This document shows, piece after piece, positions 53,786 to 62,256 of a stretch of 64,000 bases of DNA. A program made the position numbers and the translations under genes. A model generated the notes under the pieces. It saw only the letters and a list, made by a program, of their open reading frames with translations. It made no database searches and was not told the DNA's origin. Location: positions 682,001 through 746,000 of the forward strand of contig NZ_ATTE01000001.1 in NCBI RefSeq assembly GCF_000419525.1, read 5' to 3'. Numbering within the stretch: the first letter of the stretch is position 1; the number at the start of each line of letters is the position of its first letter. The DNA is from Leucothrix mucor DSM 2157. Its GTDB lineage: Bacteria; Pseudomonadota; Gammaproteobacteria; Thiotrichales; Thiotrichaceae.

Positions 53786-54694
53786 ATGAAGTCATTACTG
53801 GGTATTGGCGAGTGCATGATTGAGCTTTCATCTGAGAGTGATAACTTGTGGCGTGAAGGGTTTGCAGGCGATGTATTTAACTCGCTGTGGTATGCCAAAG
53901 CACTGGCGACGCCAGATACAAAAATCAGCTTTTTCAGCGCAGTTGGCGATGATCCAACCTCCGACAAAATGTTGAGCTTTATACAAGCCGCTGGCGTTGA
54001 TGTGGATTCGGTCACACGCATTGCCGGTGCAGTGCCTGGCTTATACAAAATTCATCTGGATGGCGGCGAGCGTAGCTTTAGTTACTGGCGCGATGCTTCA
54101 GCGGCCAGAAGAATGCTGCAAAACCCACAAGCTTTATGGGATGCGGTTAGCCAAGCAGACATTGTCTATTTATCCGGAATCACCATGGCAATTTTGCCAG
54201 ATGCGGATGCCGAGTTGTTAATTAGCAATCTACGCTCAGCCTTAAAGCCGGGTGCGATGGTTGTGTTTGATCAGAACTTGCGTCCGCGTCTTTGGAAAAC
54301 GGAAGATCGGATGCGCGACATCATTACACGCACTTCGGCAATTTCCGATATCGTGCTACCAAGCTTTGAAGATGAGCAAATTTTCTTTGGCGATGACACT
54401 CCGGAAGATACGGCACAGCGTTATCTGGCGCTGGGCGTGAATGAAGTCATCGTTAAAAATGGTGGTGAGCCAACACTTTGGGCACAAGGTAATGAGCGCC
54501 GTAGTTTTGCCGTTAACCCAGTCGATGGCGTGGTAGATACCACTGCAGCCGGTGACTCCTTTAATGGTGCCTACTTAGCCGAGTTATTACGTTCGGGTGA
54601 TATCGAAAAAGCCATCAAAGCAGGGCAGTCCTGTGCGGCCATTGTCATTTGCAATAAAGGTGCCTTGGTACCATTTAGCGTTGTACAGGCGTAA
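53786..54694 (+). CDS. kdgK: 2-Keto-3-deoxygluconate kinase
   Basis: A 302-aa PfkB-family sugar kinase. It has GIGECMIELS at the start, the substrate region WREGFAGDVFNSLWYAK, FSYWRDASAARRM (KDG-kinase-like Tyr/Arg), and the catalytic anion hole VDTTAAGDSFNGAYLAE. It phosphorylates KDG to KDPG for the Entner-Doudoroff aldolase (eda not in window). GAGGA precedes the ATG at 53786. The uxuA gene follows in the same direction. Confidence 0.88.
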   Translation: MKSLLGIGECMIELSSESDNLWREGFAGDVFNSLWYAKALATPDTKISFFSAVGDDPTSDKMLSFIQAAGVDVDSVTRIAGAVPGLYKIHLDGGERSFSYWRDASAARRMLQNPQALWDAVSQADIVYLSGITMAILPDADAELLISNLRSALKPGAMVVFDQNLRPRLWKTEDRMRDIITRTSAISDIVLPSFEDEQIFFGDDTPEDTAQRYLALGVNEVIVKNGGEPTLWAQGNERRSFAVNPVDGVVDTTAAGDSFNGAYLAELLRSGDIEKAIKAGQSCAAIVICNKGALVPFSVVQA

Positions 54695-54726
54695 GCTAAC
54701 TCTTAATTCAAGCGGGACATTATATT

Positions 54727-55899
54727 ATGAAACAAACATGGCGTTGGTTCGGGGCAAATGATCCTATTACCCTGAAGAGTATTCGACAGGCAGGCGCACA
54801 GGGTATTGTGAGCGCACTGCATGGCTATGCACCGGGAAGAGTTTGGGCTAAGGAAGATATCCAGCAGCAGAAGCAGGCGATCGAAGCAGCCGGCTTAACG
54901 TGGGATGTGTGTGAATCCATCTGGATGAGCGATGAGATCAAACTGAAAGGCGCAGCGGCGCATGAGGAAGTGGCGGCCTGGAAAGAAACACTGGCTAACC
55001 TGGGTGAAGCAGGTGTTAAAACAGTGTGTTACAACTTTATGCCCGTGGTGGATTGGACGCGTACAGACCTGAATTATGCGTTGGATGGCCAAGGCATCGC
55101 GCTGCGTTTTGATATGGTCGACTTTGTTGCATACGATGTATTCGTGTTAAAGCGCGCCAATGCCGCTGATGATTACGATGCAGAGATGGTTGCGTCAGCT
55201 AAGCAGCGTTTGACTGAGAAAACACCAGAAGCCATTGCGCTGCTGGAAAAGAATATTATTGCCGGATTACCGGGCGGTGCAGAGAGCTATGGTAGCGAGC
55301 CAATTGCTAACCGTATTGCCAAGTTTGACGACATTAGTAATGACGATATGCGCGATAATTTAGTGTCGTTCTTAAATGAAGTGACGCCAACGGCTGAGCA
55401 GTACGGCATGACTTTGGCCATCCATCCGGATGATCCACCGTTCCCACTGTTTGGTTTACCACGCATTGTGTCTACCGAAGCGGACTTGGATTATTTGTTT
55501 GATGCAGTCAAAAGCCCTGCCAATGGTTTAACCTTCTGTGTGGGTTCGTTTGGTTCGCGTCAGGATAATGATTTGGTGAATATGGCACGTAAATACGCCG
55601 ACCGTATTTACTTCACGCACTTAAGAAATGTGAGCCGTGCAACCGATGGTTCATTTTATGAATCAGAGCACTTGAATGGCGACATCAATATGATCGCCTT
55701 GATTCAGGTGTTATTGGAAGCTGAAAAAGAAGCATCAGATGGCCGCAAGCGCGCTGAAATATTCATGCGTCCTGATCACGGTCACTTGCTGGACTTTGAA
55801 GAAAATGTTCGTTCTAACCCCGGCTATTCGTATTTAGGTCGCCTAAAGGGAATGGCAGAGCTGCGAGGCGTTATTCAAACGCTTGAAGCGCTGCATTAA
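54727..55899 (+). CDS. uxuA: Mannonate dehydratase
   Basis: A 390-aa UxuA that dehydrates D-mannonate to KDG, the substrate of the preceding kinase. It shows MKQTWRWFGANDPITLKSIRQAGAQGIVSALH, VCYNFMPVVDWTRTDL, AIHPDDPPFPLFGLPRIVS (metal-binding His/Asp) and MRPDHGHLLDFE. Length is standard. Its 3' end overlaps the convergent gluconokinase gene by 29 bases. The isomerase UxaC is not present in the window. Confidence 0.95.
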   Translation: MKQTWRWFGANDPITLKSIRQAGAQGIVSALHGYAPGRVWAKEDIQQQKQAIEAAGLTWDVCESIWMSDEIKLKGAAAHEEVAAWKETLANLGEAGVKTVCYNFMPVVDWTRTDLNYALDGQGIALRFDMVDFVAYDVFVLKRANAADDYDAEMVASAKQRLTEKTPEAIALLEKNIIAGLPGGAESYGSEPIANRIAKFDDISNDDMRDNLVSFLNEVTPTAEQYGMTLAIHPDDPPFPLFGLPRIVSTEADLDYLFDAVKSPANGLTFCVGSFGSRQDNDLVNMARKYADRIYFTHLRNVSRATDGSFYESEHLNGDINMIALIQVLLEAEKEASDGRKRAEIFMRPDHGHLLDFEENVRSNPGYSYLGRLKGMAELRGVIQTLEALH

Positions 55900-56437
55900 T
55901 TCGCTGCATGATTTGCTGGGGTGTGCCGTCAATGTCGATGGCGCAACTCAGCTCATCGGCATCCGGACGTTCGAGTGTCGCAAACTGCGAATCCAGCAAA
56001 CTTCCCGGCATAAAATGGCCTTGGCGGGCATTAATGCGCTGCTGTAGTAAGGTCTTGCTACCATCCAAAAAGATAAATAGCACCGGCTCTTTAGCCGATT
56101 CAGTGATTAATTCCCGATATTGCTTGCGCAAGGCCGAACAAGCGCCGACATAGCGACCTTGCTCCGCAGCTAGCTTTTCCCCAAATAGCCGCAACCACGG
56201 ATACCTGTCTTCATCGGTGAGTGGCTCGCCACGGCTCATTTTCCCGATATTCTGAGCGCTGTGATAATCATCCGCATCCATAAATGAAGCAGTTAATGAT
56301 TGAGCCAGAGCATTGGCAATGGTGGATTTTCCACAGGCGGAGACGCCCATCACCACCATTAAGCGGGGCAATCGGGCCAATGTTTCACTCGATAGTGGCG
56401 CTGCTGCGGTGTCGGGCGTAGACAAGATTTCAGACAT
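55871..56437 (-). CDS. gntK: Gluconokinase
   Basis: A 188-aa P-loop kinase phosphorylating gluconate to 6-phosphogluconate. It has the P-loop VMGVSACGKST, FMDADDYHSAQNIGKMSRGEPLTDEDRYPWL, ACSALRKQYRE and FMPGSLLDSQFATLE, all typical of GntK. The N-terminus is extended by about 25 residues before the core. The next gene in the same direction upstream is a GntR regulator. It overlaps uxuA tail to tail by 29 bases. Confidence 0.93.
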   Translation of the reverse strand: MSEILSTPDTAAAPLSSETLARLPRLMVVMGVSACGKSTIANALAQSLTASFMDADDYHSAQNIGKMSRGEPLTDEDRYPWLRLFGEKLAAEQGRYVGACSALRKQYRELITESAKEPVLFIFLDGSKTLLQQRINARQGHFMPGSLLDSQFATLERPDADELSCAIDIDGTPQQIMQRINAALQAFE

Positions 56438-56466
56438 GATCAATAAAGCCGTATTGCGTTAAACCA

Positions 56467-57180
56467 TTAAGTATCGCGCTGATGATTCATCAAGCGAGTG
56501 CGGGCACTTTGAATGTGATAACGCATGGCAAGGTCTGCCGCCGTTACATCACCCAATGAAATTGCATCATAAATGGTTCGATGCTCTTCCTGAACCTTTT
56601 TTACGCGCTCACGTGAGCCGCCTTTGGTAATATTGAGCGCGACGCGCATACCGGAGCGCATGGCAGTGTGCAGTGTGCCTAAGATCGACATGTAAAAGTC
56701 ATTGCCAGTCGCGGTGGCAATCGCCATGTGAAAGTCGAAGTCTGCTTTATCCGCGATCTCGCCATTATTCATAGCATCTTCCATCGCGACCAATGCTGCT
56801 TCAATGGCTTGTAAATCCTCTTCCGTAGCACGCTGAGCGGCTAGTGCGGCTGCGGCACCTTCCAGTGGTAAGCGCGCTTCAAAGCAGCGCAGTAAACCCG
56901 GAATATCAGAAGGGGCGGTAAACTTGATCAAACCCTCTGGCGGGCGAGCTTTTACAAACGAGCCAGCCCCTTGGCGTGAATAAATTAAGCCATCGGCTTG
57001 TAAGCGCAGTAAGGCTTCACGAATGACAGGGCGGGATACTTGAAAGGCGCGTGAAATTTCGTTTTCAGAGGGCAATTTAAAGCCTTCTTTTAACTCACCG
57101 GAAACAATTTTTTCCAGCAATTGCCCGTAGAGTTGATCTGAGAGTTTTTCGCGTTTATTGATTTGAAAATTTAAATCCAT
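56467..57180 (-). CDS. GntR-family regulator (FadR/FCD)
   Basis: A 237-aa FadR-type regulator: HTH YGQLLEKIVSGELKEGFKLPSENEISRAFQVSRPVIREALLRLQADGLIYSRQGAGSFV and FCD domain (CFEARLPLEGAAAALAAQ, DFDFHMAIATATGND, EHRTIYDAISLGD). It is a paralogue of the regulator at 52996-53736. The ATG at 57180 (MDLNFQINK) is preferred to the longer frame at 57228. It diverges from the SDR gene, and a TNGTnnnACNA-type site lies in the shared upstream region. It is 29 bases before gntK, probably co-transcribed with it. Confidence 0.9.
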   Translation of the reverse strand: MDLNFQINKREKLSDQLYGQLLEKIVSGELKEGFKLPSENEISRAFQVSRPVIREALLRLQADGLIYSRQGAGSFVKARPPEGLIKFTAPSDIPGLLRCFEARLPLEGAAAALAAQRATEEDLQAIEAALVAMEDAMNNGEIADKADFDFHMAIATATGNDFYMSILGTLHTAMRSGMRVALNITKGGSRERVKKVQEEHRTIYDAISLGDVTAADLAMRYHIQSARTRLMNHQRDT

Positions 57181-57374
57181 TGCGTCATCCGGGCATAAGG
57201 TTTGTCGGGGTAATGAGAATGATATCAAACTGAATCGGGCGTATGCCGATTGATTGTGCGACGGATGAGAATGCAGGAGGCACTAAAGGTGGGTACGGTA
57301 TTGGTCACTTGATTTCCTTCCTCTGAGAAACGGTTGCGTAAGTGTTTCTGAAAACGTAAGTTAGCCGTAGTCAA

Positions 57375-57387
57375 CTTGTAATACAAG
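57375..57387. promoter_or_regulatory. FadR-subfamily-type operator
   Basis: CTTGTAATACAAG is a perfect palindrome with 5-bp arms and a 3-bp centre. It contains TTGTAATACAA, which fits the FadR-subfamily consensus TNGTNNNACNA. It lies between the divergent GntR and SDR genes, upstream of the SDR promoter. Confidence 0.6.
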
Positions 57388-57401
57388 ATTACATAAATAG
57401 T

Positions 57402-57430
57402 TTGACCTGTCAAAAGATATTAACTATTGT
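57402..57430 (+). promoter_or_regulatory. SDR promoter with second palindrome
   Basis: TTGACC (57402-57407), 17-bp spacer, TATTGT (57425-57430). The -35 box is part of the palindrome TTTGAC-CT-GTCAAA (57401-57414), a possible second operator. The leader to the ATG is about 79 bases; the rest of the 335-base gap (57181-57515) shows nothing further. Confidence 0.55.
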
Positions 57431-57515
57431 AATGGCCGAACACAGGAGGGAGCGGATACACGCCTGTCATTGTGACGTTATAGCCAGAAATCATTATTAC
57501 ACTTAGGAGTTAGGC

Positions 57516-58262
57516 ATGAATTTTTCAGGAAAAACAGCAATCGTTACCGGTGGCGGACGTGACATTGGACGCGCTTGTGTAATGCGTTTGGCACAGGCTG
57601 GCGCTAATGTCGTAATCAACTACCACAGCAGCAGCGCAGGCGCTGACTCAGCGGTAGAAGAGATTGTGGCCGCAGGTGGTAAAGCCGTTGCAGTGCAAGG
57701 CGACATGACCAACCCAGAAGACGTAAGCGCACTGGTATCAAAAGCATTAGAGACTTTCGGCAGCATCGATACATTGATCCACGTAACCGGTGGTTTGGTG
57801 GCGCGTAAAACCACTGCTGAAAGCACGTTAGAGCATTGGAATACGGTAATGTCTCTGAACCTAACGTCATTGTATATGATGGTTCAGGCGTGTTTGCCAC
57901 ACATGGGTGAGGGTAGCTCCATTGTGACTTTTGCATCGCAAGCCGGTCGCGATGGTGGTGGTCCGGGCGCTACAGCTTATGCTGCGTCTAAAGGTGCAGT
58001 AATGACTTATACCCGTGGTTTGGCGAAAGAGCTTGGCCCTAAAATCCGTGTTAACTCTTTGTGCCCAGGCATGATCGACACTGATTTCCATAACACATTC
58101 ACGAAAGATGAAGTCCGTGCACACGTTGCCAGCATTACACCATTAAAGCGTGAAGGGACTCCGGAAGATGTTGCCAATCTAGCGGTTTACTTGGCATCTG
58201 ACGAAGCGGCCTTTATCACAGGAACTAACGTTGATATCAATGGTGGTTTGCTGTTCTCGTAA
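57516..58262 (+). CDS. SDR oxidoreductase, probably acting on a sugar acid
   Basis: A 248-aa classical SDR. It has the cofactor loop TGGGRDIGRACVM, HVTGGLVARK where NNAG usually lies, and the Ser/Tyr/Lys set (TFASQAG, TAYAASKGAV). After the beta-1 strand the residues NYHSSSA may set cofactor choice. In this context it may be a fructuronate reductase substituting for UxuB, or a 4-deoxy-5-hexulose-uronate (DEH) or other uronate reductase. Which one is not decidable here. It is preceded by a promoter with two palindromes and followed by a good terminator. Confidence 0.75.
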   Translation: MNFSGKTAIVTGGGRDIGRACVMRLAQAGANVVINYHSSSAGADSAVEEIVAAGGKAVAVQGDMTNPEDVSALVSKALETFGSIDTLIHVTGGLVARKTTAESTLEHWNTVMSLNLTSLYMMVQACLPHMGEGSSIVTFASQAGRDGGGPGATAYAASKGAVMTYTRGLAKELGPKIRVNSLCPGMIDTDFHNTFTKDEVRAHVASITPLKREGTPEDVANLAVYLASDEAAFITGTNVDINGGLLFS

Positions 58263-58336
58263 GACTGTTTTAATAAAGCACTGAGCATAGAGTACAAGCT
58301 TATCAATTGATGGCTGTGTGCTTTCAGTGCTCAAAA

Positions 58337-58364
58337 AGAAGCCCCGTTTCTCGGGGCTTCTTTC
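58337..58364. terminator. Terminator between the SDR and HIT genes
   Basis: AGAAGCCCCG (58337-58346) and CGGGGCTTCT (58352-58361) form a perfect 10-bp stem with a 5-nt loop. A-runs before and T-runs after let it work for both convergent genes. Confidence 0.88.
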
Positions 58365-58370
58365 GTTTCA

Positions 58371-58751
58371 TCATTTGTTGAGCGTGTCTTCAATTTTTGG
58401 CAGTAAGCCTTCTAAAAACATGCTCATTTCCGGAAATTCTAATTCCGCTTCACGCTGCTTAGCACCCCACATTGGTTCAGGGTAGTAGCTGTCTTCTGCA
58501 AAGCGTGCCATCACATGCCAATGCACCTGCGGTTTGTAATTACCAAAGGAGGCAATATTGATTTTCTCCGGTTTGAAATACGCCAACATTTCTCGCTCAA
58601 TTAAGCCCAGTAACTGCCAAATCTGCTGTCGGGTAGTGTCATCACATTCGGTAAACTCTTTACAGCTTTGCTGCGAATAGATCTTCAACCACGGAATTTC
58701 ACTGCTGTGGACTTTGATATAAATATGGTCGTTCGAGTAAATAACAGACAT
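58371..58751 (-). CDS. HIT family protein
   Basis: A 126-aa histidine-triad-type protein. The active-site segment is NYKPQVHWHVMARF, with two of the three His of the HxHxHxx motif plus a Met at the third position, as in a known HIT subgroup that has HWHVxPR-like ends. Members are nucleotide hydrolases or transferases. It lacks the usual zinc Cys at the N-terminus. The gene is convergent with the SDR gene and downstream of the MATE gene. Confidence 0.8.
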   Translation of the reverse strand: MSVIYSNDHIYIKVHSSEIPWLKIYSQQSCKEFTECDDTTRQQIWQLLGLIEREMLAYFKPEKINIASFGNYKPQVHWHVMARFAEDSYYPEPMWGAKQREAELEFPEMSMFLEGLLPKIEDTLNK

Positions 58752-58790
58752 GAGATTCTCATTGCGCTTTAATTGGCTATTAGATTATCA

Positions 58791-60137
58791 CTAATCGTTA
58801 TCGACTAAACGCCTTTTCCAGCGGCCGCTGTACATGCGCAAGTGAAAGGGAACGCCTTTAATTAGCTCTTCCAGTAAGGTCAGCCCAAACACCCATACGG
58901 CGGGCAACTCCAGATACAACACAAACAATACCGAGAGCGGCACCGTCACTAACCACTGCGTATAGGCATGAATTTTAAAAACATGAGTCGCATCGCCGCC
59001 AGCGCGCAGCACATGGCCGCAAATGGTGTTAGATGAACGTATAAAAGGTGTCACCACTAAGATCGGCATAAACTGCCATAAGGTATCAATGGTTTCCTGT
59101 TGCAGCTCGGGATAAAGCCATTCAAACATAAAGAACATGCCGAGATAGCAAAAGGATACGATTAGCCCCAGTCCAAACGCAGCGCGCCAGGCACGGCTAA
59201 TAAAGTGATCTAGATTTTCTCCAATCCCTCTCCCCAGTAACTGGCCGACCAGAATGCCGGTCGCTTGTGCCCAAGCCATGACCATATGGCCCGCCACCTT
59301 TATCCAAGGCGATAGCAGCGTGATCGCGGCAAACTCACTAATGCTCAGTCGCGCATAAATCATCAGGCAAACGCTATTAGAGAGAATCATCGTGACAAAG
59401 GTCGCAGCGATTGGCAGTGCTTTGCTGAAGTGATTGCGGATATGAGCAAACGAGACTTCACTTAATTGCAGCTGTTTAAAAGGCGAACTAGGCTGACGAA
59501 CCAGAAAGCCAATGAGAAATAAGGTACGGGATAAGACAGCAATCGCAGTCCCCCAAGCGGCACCGGCCAAGCCCAGCTCCGGAAATCCCCACAAGCCATG
59601 AATTAATGCCATACTCGCGGCGACATTAATGGGTAGCTCAAAAATATTGGCGTAGAAGGGGAGTCGGCTATTGCCAGTGGCGTTAAAGAACACCGTGATA
59701 TTCTGGCAAATCGAAATACCAAAAATCACCACTGAAAAAATACTTAAGTAGGTATAAGCGAGGTCGGCTAACGCTTCCGTTTCCGCAATAAAGCCAACAA
59801 AGGCTCGGCCAAAACCCAGAATAAACACAATGCCGGACAGGGCAATCAACCAGTTAATGATTAGGCCTGCATTAAAACCCGTGCGGATGGCGGCGGTGCG
59901 TTTGGCACCATAGGCTTGGGCGAGTAATAGCTGTGTGCCGTTTGAAAAAGCGTGTAATAAACCCAAGATAATGCCGGCAATACTGGCCGCCAAGCCCATC
60001 GCTGCAAGGGATTGCTCACCAAGCGGCGTGACCATGACGGTATCGATTACTAAAATCAGCTGCAATAAAACGGCATTCATGGCGATTGGCCACGACAAAT
60101 TAAAGACATCCCGATTAGTCGGGGTGGTAGTGCTCAT
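58791..60137 (-). CDS. MATE family efflux transporter
   Basis: A 448-aa protein of 12 predicted helices in two homologous halves, matching MATE/NorM-like transporters (NLSWPIAMNAVLLQLILVIDTVMVTPLGEQSLAAMGLA at the start; GTAIAVLSRTLFLIGFL between the halves). It should exchange a cationic compound for protons or sodium. The ATG has GGAG 5 bases upstream. It diverges from a GntR regulator, with a 9-bp inverted repeat between them, so it may be under that regulator's control. Substrate unknown. Confidence 0.9.
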   Translation of the reverse strand: MSTTTPTNRDVFNLSWPIAMNAVLLQLILVIDTVMVTPLGEQSLAAMGLAASIAGIILGLLHAFSNGTQLLLAQAYGAKRTAAIRTGFNAGLIINWLIALSGIVFILGFGRAFVGFIAETEALADLAYTYLSIFSVVIFGISICQNITVFFNATGNSRLPFYANIFELPINVAASMALIHGLWGFPELGLAGAAWGTAIAVLSRTLFLIGFLVRQPSSPFKQLQLSEVSFAHIRNHFSKALPIAATFVTMILSNSVCLMIYARLSISEFAAITLLSPWIKVAGHMVMAWAQATGILVGQLLGRGIGENLDHFISRAWRAAFGLGLIVSFCYLGMFFMFEWLYPELQQETIDTLWQFMPILVVTPFIRSSNTICGHVLRAGGDATHVFKIHAYTQWLVTVPLSVLFVLYLELPAVWVFGLTLLEELIKGVPFHLRMYSGRWKRRLVDND

Positions 60138-60166
60138 GATGACTCCGCCAGGCTGTTTTACAGGGG

Positions 60167-60236
60167 GTTATACAAGTCTTACAACGCTTTGGTACCCAAA
60201 CGAATGTTTTTGCTTCAAAATAGGGCGTTGTATAAC
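60167..60236. promoter_or_regulatory. 9-bp inverted repeat between MATE and GntR genes
   Basis: GTTATACAA (60167-60175) and TTGTATAAC (60228-60236) are exact reverse complements, 52 bases apart, in the divergent region. The half-site TTGTA...AC is close to sequences bound by FCD-type GntR proteins. GCGTTGTA occurs both at 60226-60233 and, on the minus strand, next to the first arm. It could be a pair of operators that loop the DNA. Confidence 0.45.
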
Positions 60237-60318
60237 TGATGCAAAATTATAGCATCTAATATGTTAATATATTTTTTAATATACCAGATTGTTTTTGAAA
60301 GTTTTATAGGATGAGTAG

Positions 60319-61083
60319 ATGGCTGATTTAAAAGACAATACCGTATCGGAGCTGCTAGACGGCGTATGGCTAGACCCTAAAGAGAGTCTGGTTCAGCAAA
60401 TCTACACCATTCTGATGGATTGTATCGTCAACATTCGCCTGAAACCTGGCCAAGCGATGTCAGAGAAAGAAATTTCCGACTCCTTAAAAGCCAGCAAAAC
60501 ACCCGTCCGCGAAGCGCTGATTAAGCTGGAAGATACCGGACTGGTGCGGGTTGTCCCTAAAAGTGGTACTTATGTATCGCCGATTAGTCTGGACCGTTAC
60601 ATTGAAGCTTGCTTTATCCGGCTGCAATTGGAAATTGGTGCGGTCAGGCGCGCAGCGGAGCGTAATAATGATTTGCGCGGCGTGCTCAATCTGGAAACCA
60701 CCATCTCCCGACAAGTGAAAGCGCTGGCTGATGGCGATGATCAATTATTTTTCAAATTCGATGAAGCACTGCATCAGTCATTTTTTGAAATGGCAGGCAT
60801 TTCCGGTGTTTGGCAAGTGGTTAAAAAATCACAGTCGGATGTGTACCGAATTCGTCATTTAAAGCGTCATTATAATATTCGTCGCGAAATGCAGGTCATT
60901 GACGAGCACAAAGCGATTGTGTCGGCTATTCGTGCAGGATCAGCGGATGATGCCGAGGCGGCCTTGATTCAGCATATTGGCTCATTGGAAGCAGAAATTG
61001 ATAGTTTATCGTCCAATCCTGAATTATTAGACTACATTGAGCTCCTAAATTCCTCGGGTAAGCGTCCCGGTCAGTTGCGTTAA
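60319..61083 (+). CDS. GntR-family regulator (FCD type), paralogue 1
   Basis: A 254-aa regulator with a winged HTH (IRLKPGQAMSEKEISDSLKASKTPVREALIKLEDTGLVRVVPKSGTYVSPI) and an FCD domain (ACFIRLQLEIGAVRRAAE, FDEALHQSFFEMAGISG, EHKAIVSAIRAGSADDAEAALIQHI). It is about half identical to the next gene (61455-62213) along its length, so the two are a tandem duplication. The regulated target may be the divergent MATE gene or the downstream ABC importer. Confidence 0.88.
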   Translation: MADLKDNTVSELLDGVWLDPKESLVQQIYTILMDCIVNIRLKPGQAMSEKEISDSLKASKTPVREALIKLEDTGLVRVVPKSGTYVSPISLDRYIEACFIRLQLEIGAVRRAAERNNDLRGVLNLETTISRQVKALADGDDQLFFKFDEALHQSFFEMAGISGVWQVVKKSQSDVYRIRHLKRHYNIRREMQVIDEHKAIVSAIRAGSADDAEAALIQHIGSLEAEIDSLSSNPELLDYIELLNSSGKRPGQLR

Positions 61084-61454
61084 AATCCCCCACTTTTCTT
61101 CGATCAAAGACTAGTATCTTAGTTTTTTCACCACTCTTAAGACGCCTACACTCAGAACCTGTCACCCGCGACGGGTTCTGAATCGCTTGTTTTTAATGAT
61201 TTTTTTAATTGGTATTAAAAACAATCACTAAGTCTTGTGTTAATAAATATTAAATAATAAAAACAATAGCTTAACTATTTATTCCTGCCGTAATTTCCCT
61301 GACCAATCCTTAATTATTTGTTAGTTTCTTGTCTTTTATTTGTAATTTAAGTTGTAAACATTTGCTTTTTCAAAAAACTCAATCTAAGATACTAGTTAGT
61401 TATTTAAGATATTTACTCGCACATCAGTGTGCGACTACAGAGGAGAGGGAACCG
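61084..61454. other. AT-rich gap between the GntR paralogues
   Basis: This 371-base gap holds a hairpin (CAGAACC 61153-61159 / GGTTCTG 61174-61180, then CTTGTTTTT) likely ending the first GntR transcript. It also holds a palindrome TTTTTAAT-TGGT-ATTAAAAA (61202-61221) that may be an operator, and a promoter TTGCTT (61362-61367), 17-bp spacer, TAAGAT (61385-61390) for the second GntR. No reading frame of note. Confidence 0.5.
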
Positions 61455-62213
61455 ATGCCAGAACTTGAGCAGTCACTGCCAGTTTCGGACTTATTGAAAA
61501 ATAAGCCGCTTGAAGCCGCAGGCTCATTGGCCTCTCAAGTATTTACCCTCCTCAAAGAATTAATCATTTCGCTGCAACTCCGTCCGGGACAAATGATCTC
61601 GGAGAAAGAAGTGGCCGAAGCACTCAATGCCAGCAAAACCCCCGTCCGTGAAGCGATGATTCGCTTACAGGGTATCGGCTTAGTGAAAATCGTTCCTAAA
61701 AGTGGCACCTACGTCACTCCCATCCAGGTTAATCGTTATATCGAGGCATGCTTTGCCCGCCAGCAACTTGAAATCGGCGCAGTCAGACGTGCCGCCGTCC
61801 AGCAAAACTGGAGCACCAGCCTGAAAATGCAAAGCATTTTGCAAAAGCAGGTACAGGCGCTTGAAGCCGGGCAGGATGAGGAATTTTTCCAGTTAGATCA
61901 GGCATTGCACCAAACCTTTTTCGATGCCGCCGGCGTCTCCGGTGTCAGCACGCTGATCCGCGACTCGCAGGCAGAAGTTAACCGCATGCGTTATTTAAAG
62001 CGCCTTCACAACATTCGACGTGAAGGCGCTGTGATTGAAGAACACCAGGCTATTGTGGCGGCAATCCGCAGTGGCTCGGCCGATGAAGCTGAGGCAGCAA
62101 TGATCAGACACATCGGACCACTGGAGCGCGAAGTCGAAACACTGGCCTCACACGCCGGCTTGTTGGACTTTATCGAAGGACTTAATTCAGGGCGATATAA
62201 ACATCGTGCTTAA
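61455..62213 (+). CDS. GntR-family regulator (FCD type), paralogue 2
   Basis: A 252-aa regulator homologous to the gene just upstream. HTH: LQLRPGQMISEKEVAEALNASKTPVREAMIRLQGIGLVKIVPKSGTYVTPI; FCD: CFARQQLEIGAVRRAAVQQ, LDQALHQTFFDAAGVSGV, EHQAIVAAIRSGSADEAEAAMIRHIG. The ATG at 61455 has GAGGAGAGGG just upstream, unlike the longer frame from 61329. It is 43 bases before the ABC importer ATPase gene, the likely target. Confidence 0.9.
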   Translation: MPELEQSLPVSDLLKNKPLEAAGSLASQVFTLLKELIISLQLRPGQMISEKEVAEALNASKTPVREAMIRLQGIGLVKIVPKSGTYVTPIQVNRYIEACFARQQLEIGAVRRAAVQQNWSTSLKMQSILQKQVQALEAGQDEEFFQLDQALHQTFFDAAGVSGVSTLIRDSQAEVNRMRYLKRLHNIRREGAVIEEHQAIVAAIRSGSADEAEAAMIRHIGPLEREVETLASHAGLLDFIEGLNSGRYKHRA

Positions 62214-62256
62214 TGACTAGACCGGTGCTTACAGGCACGGTTGAATTGGAGGAAAG

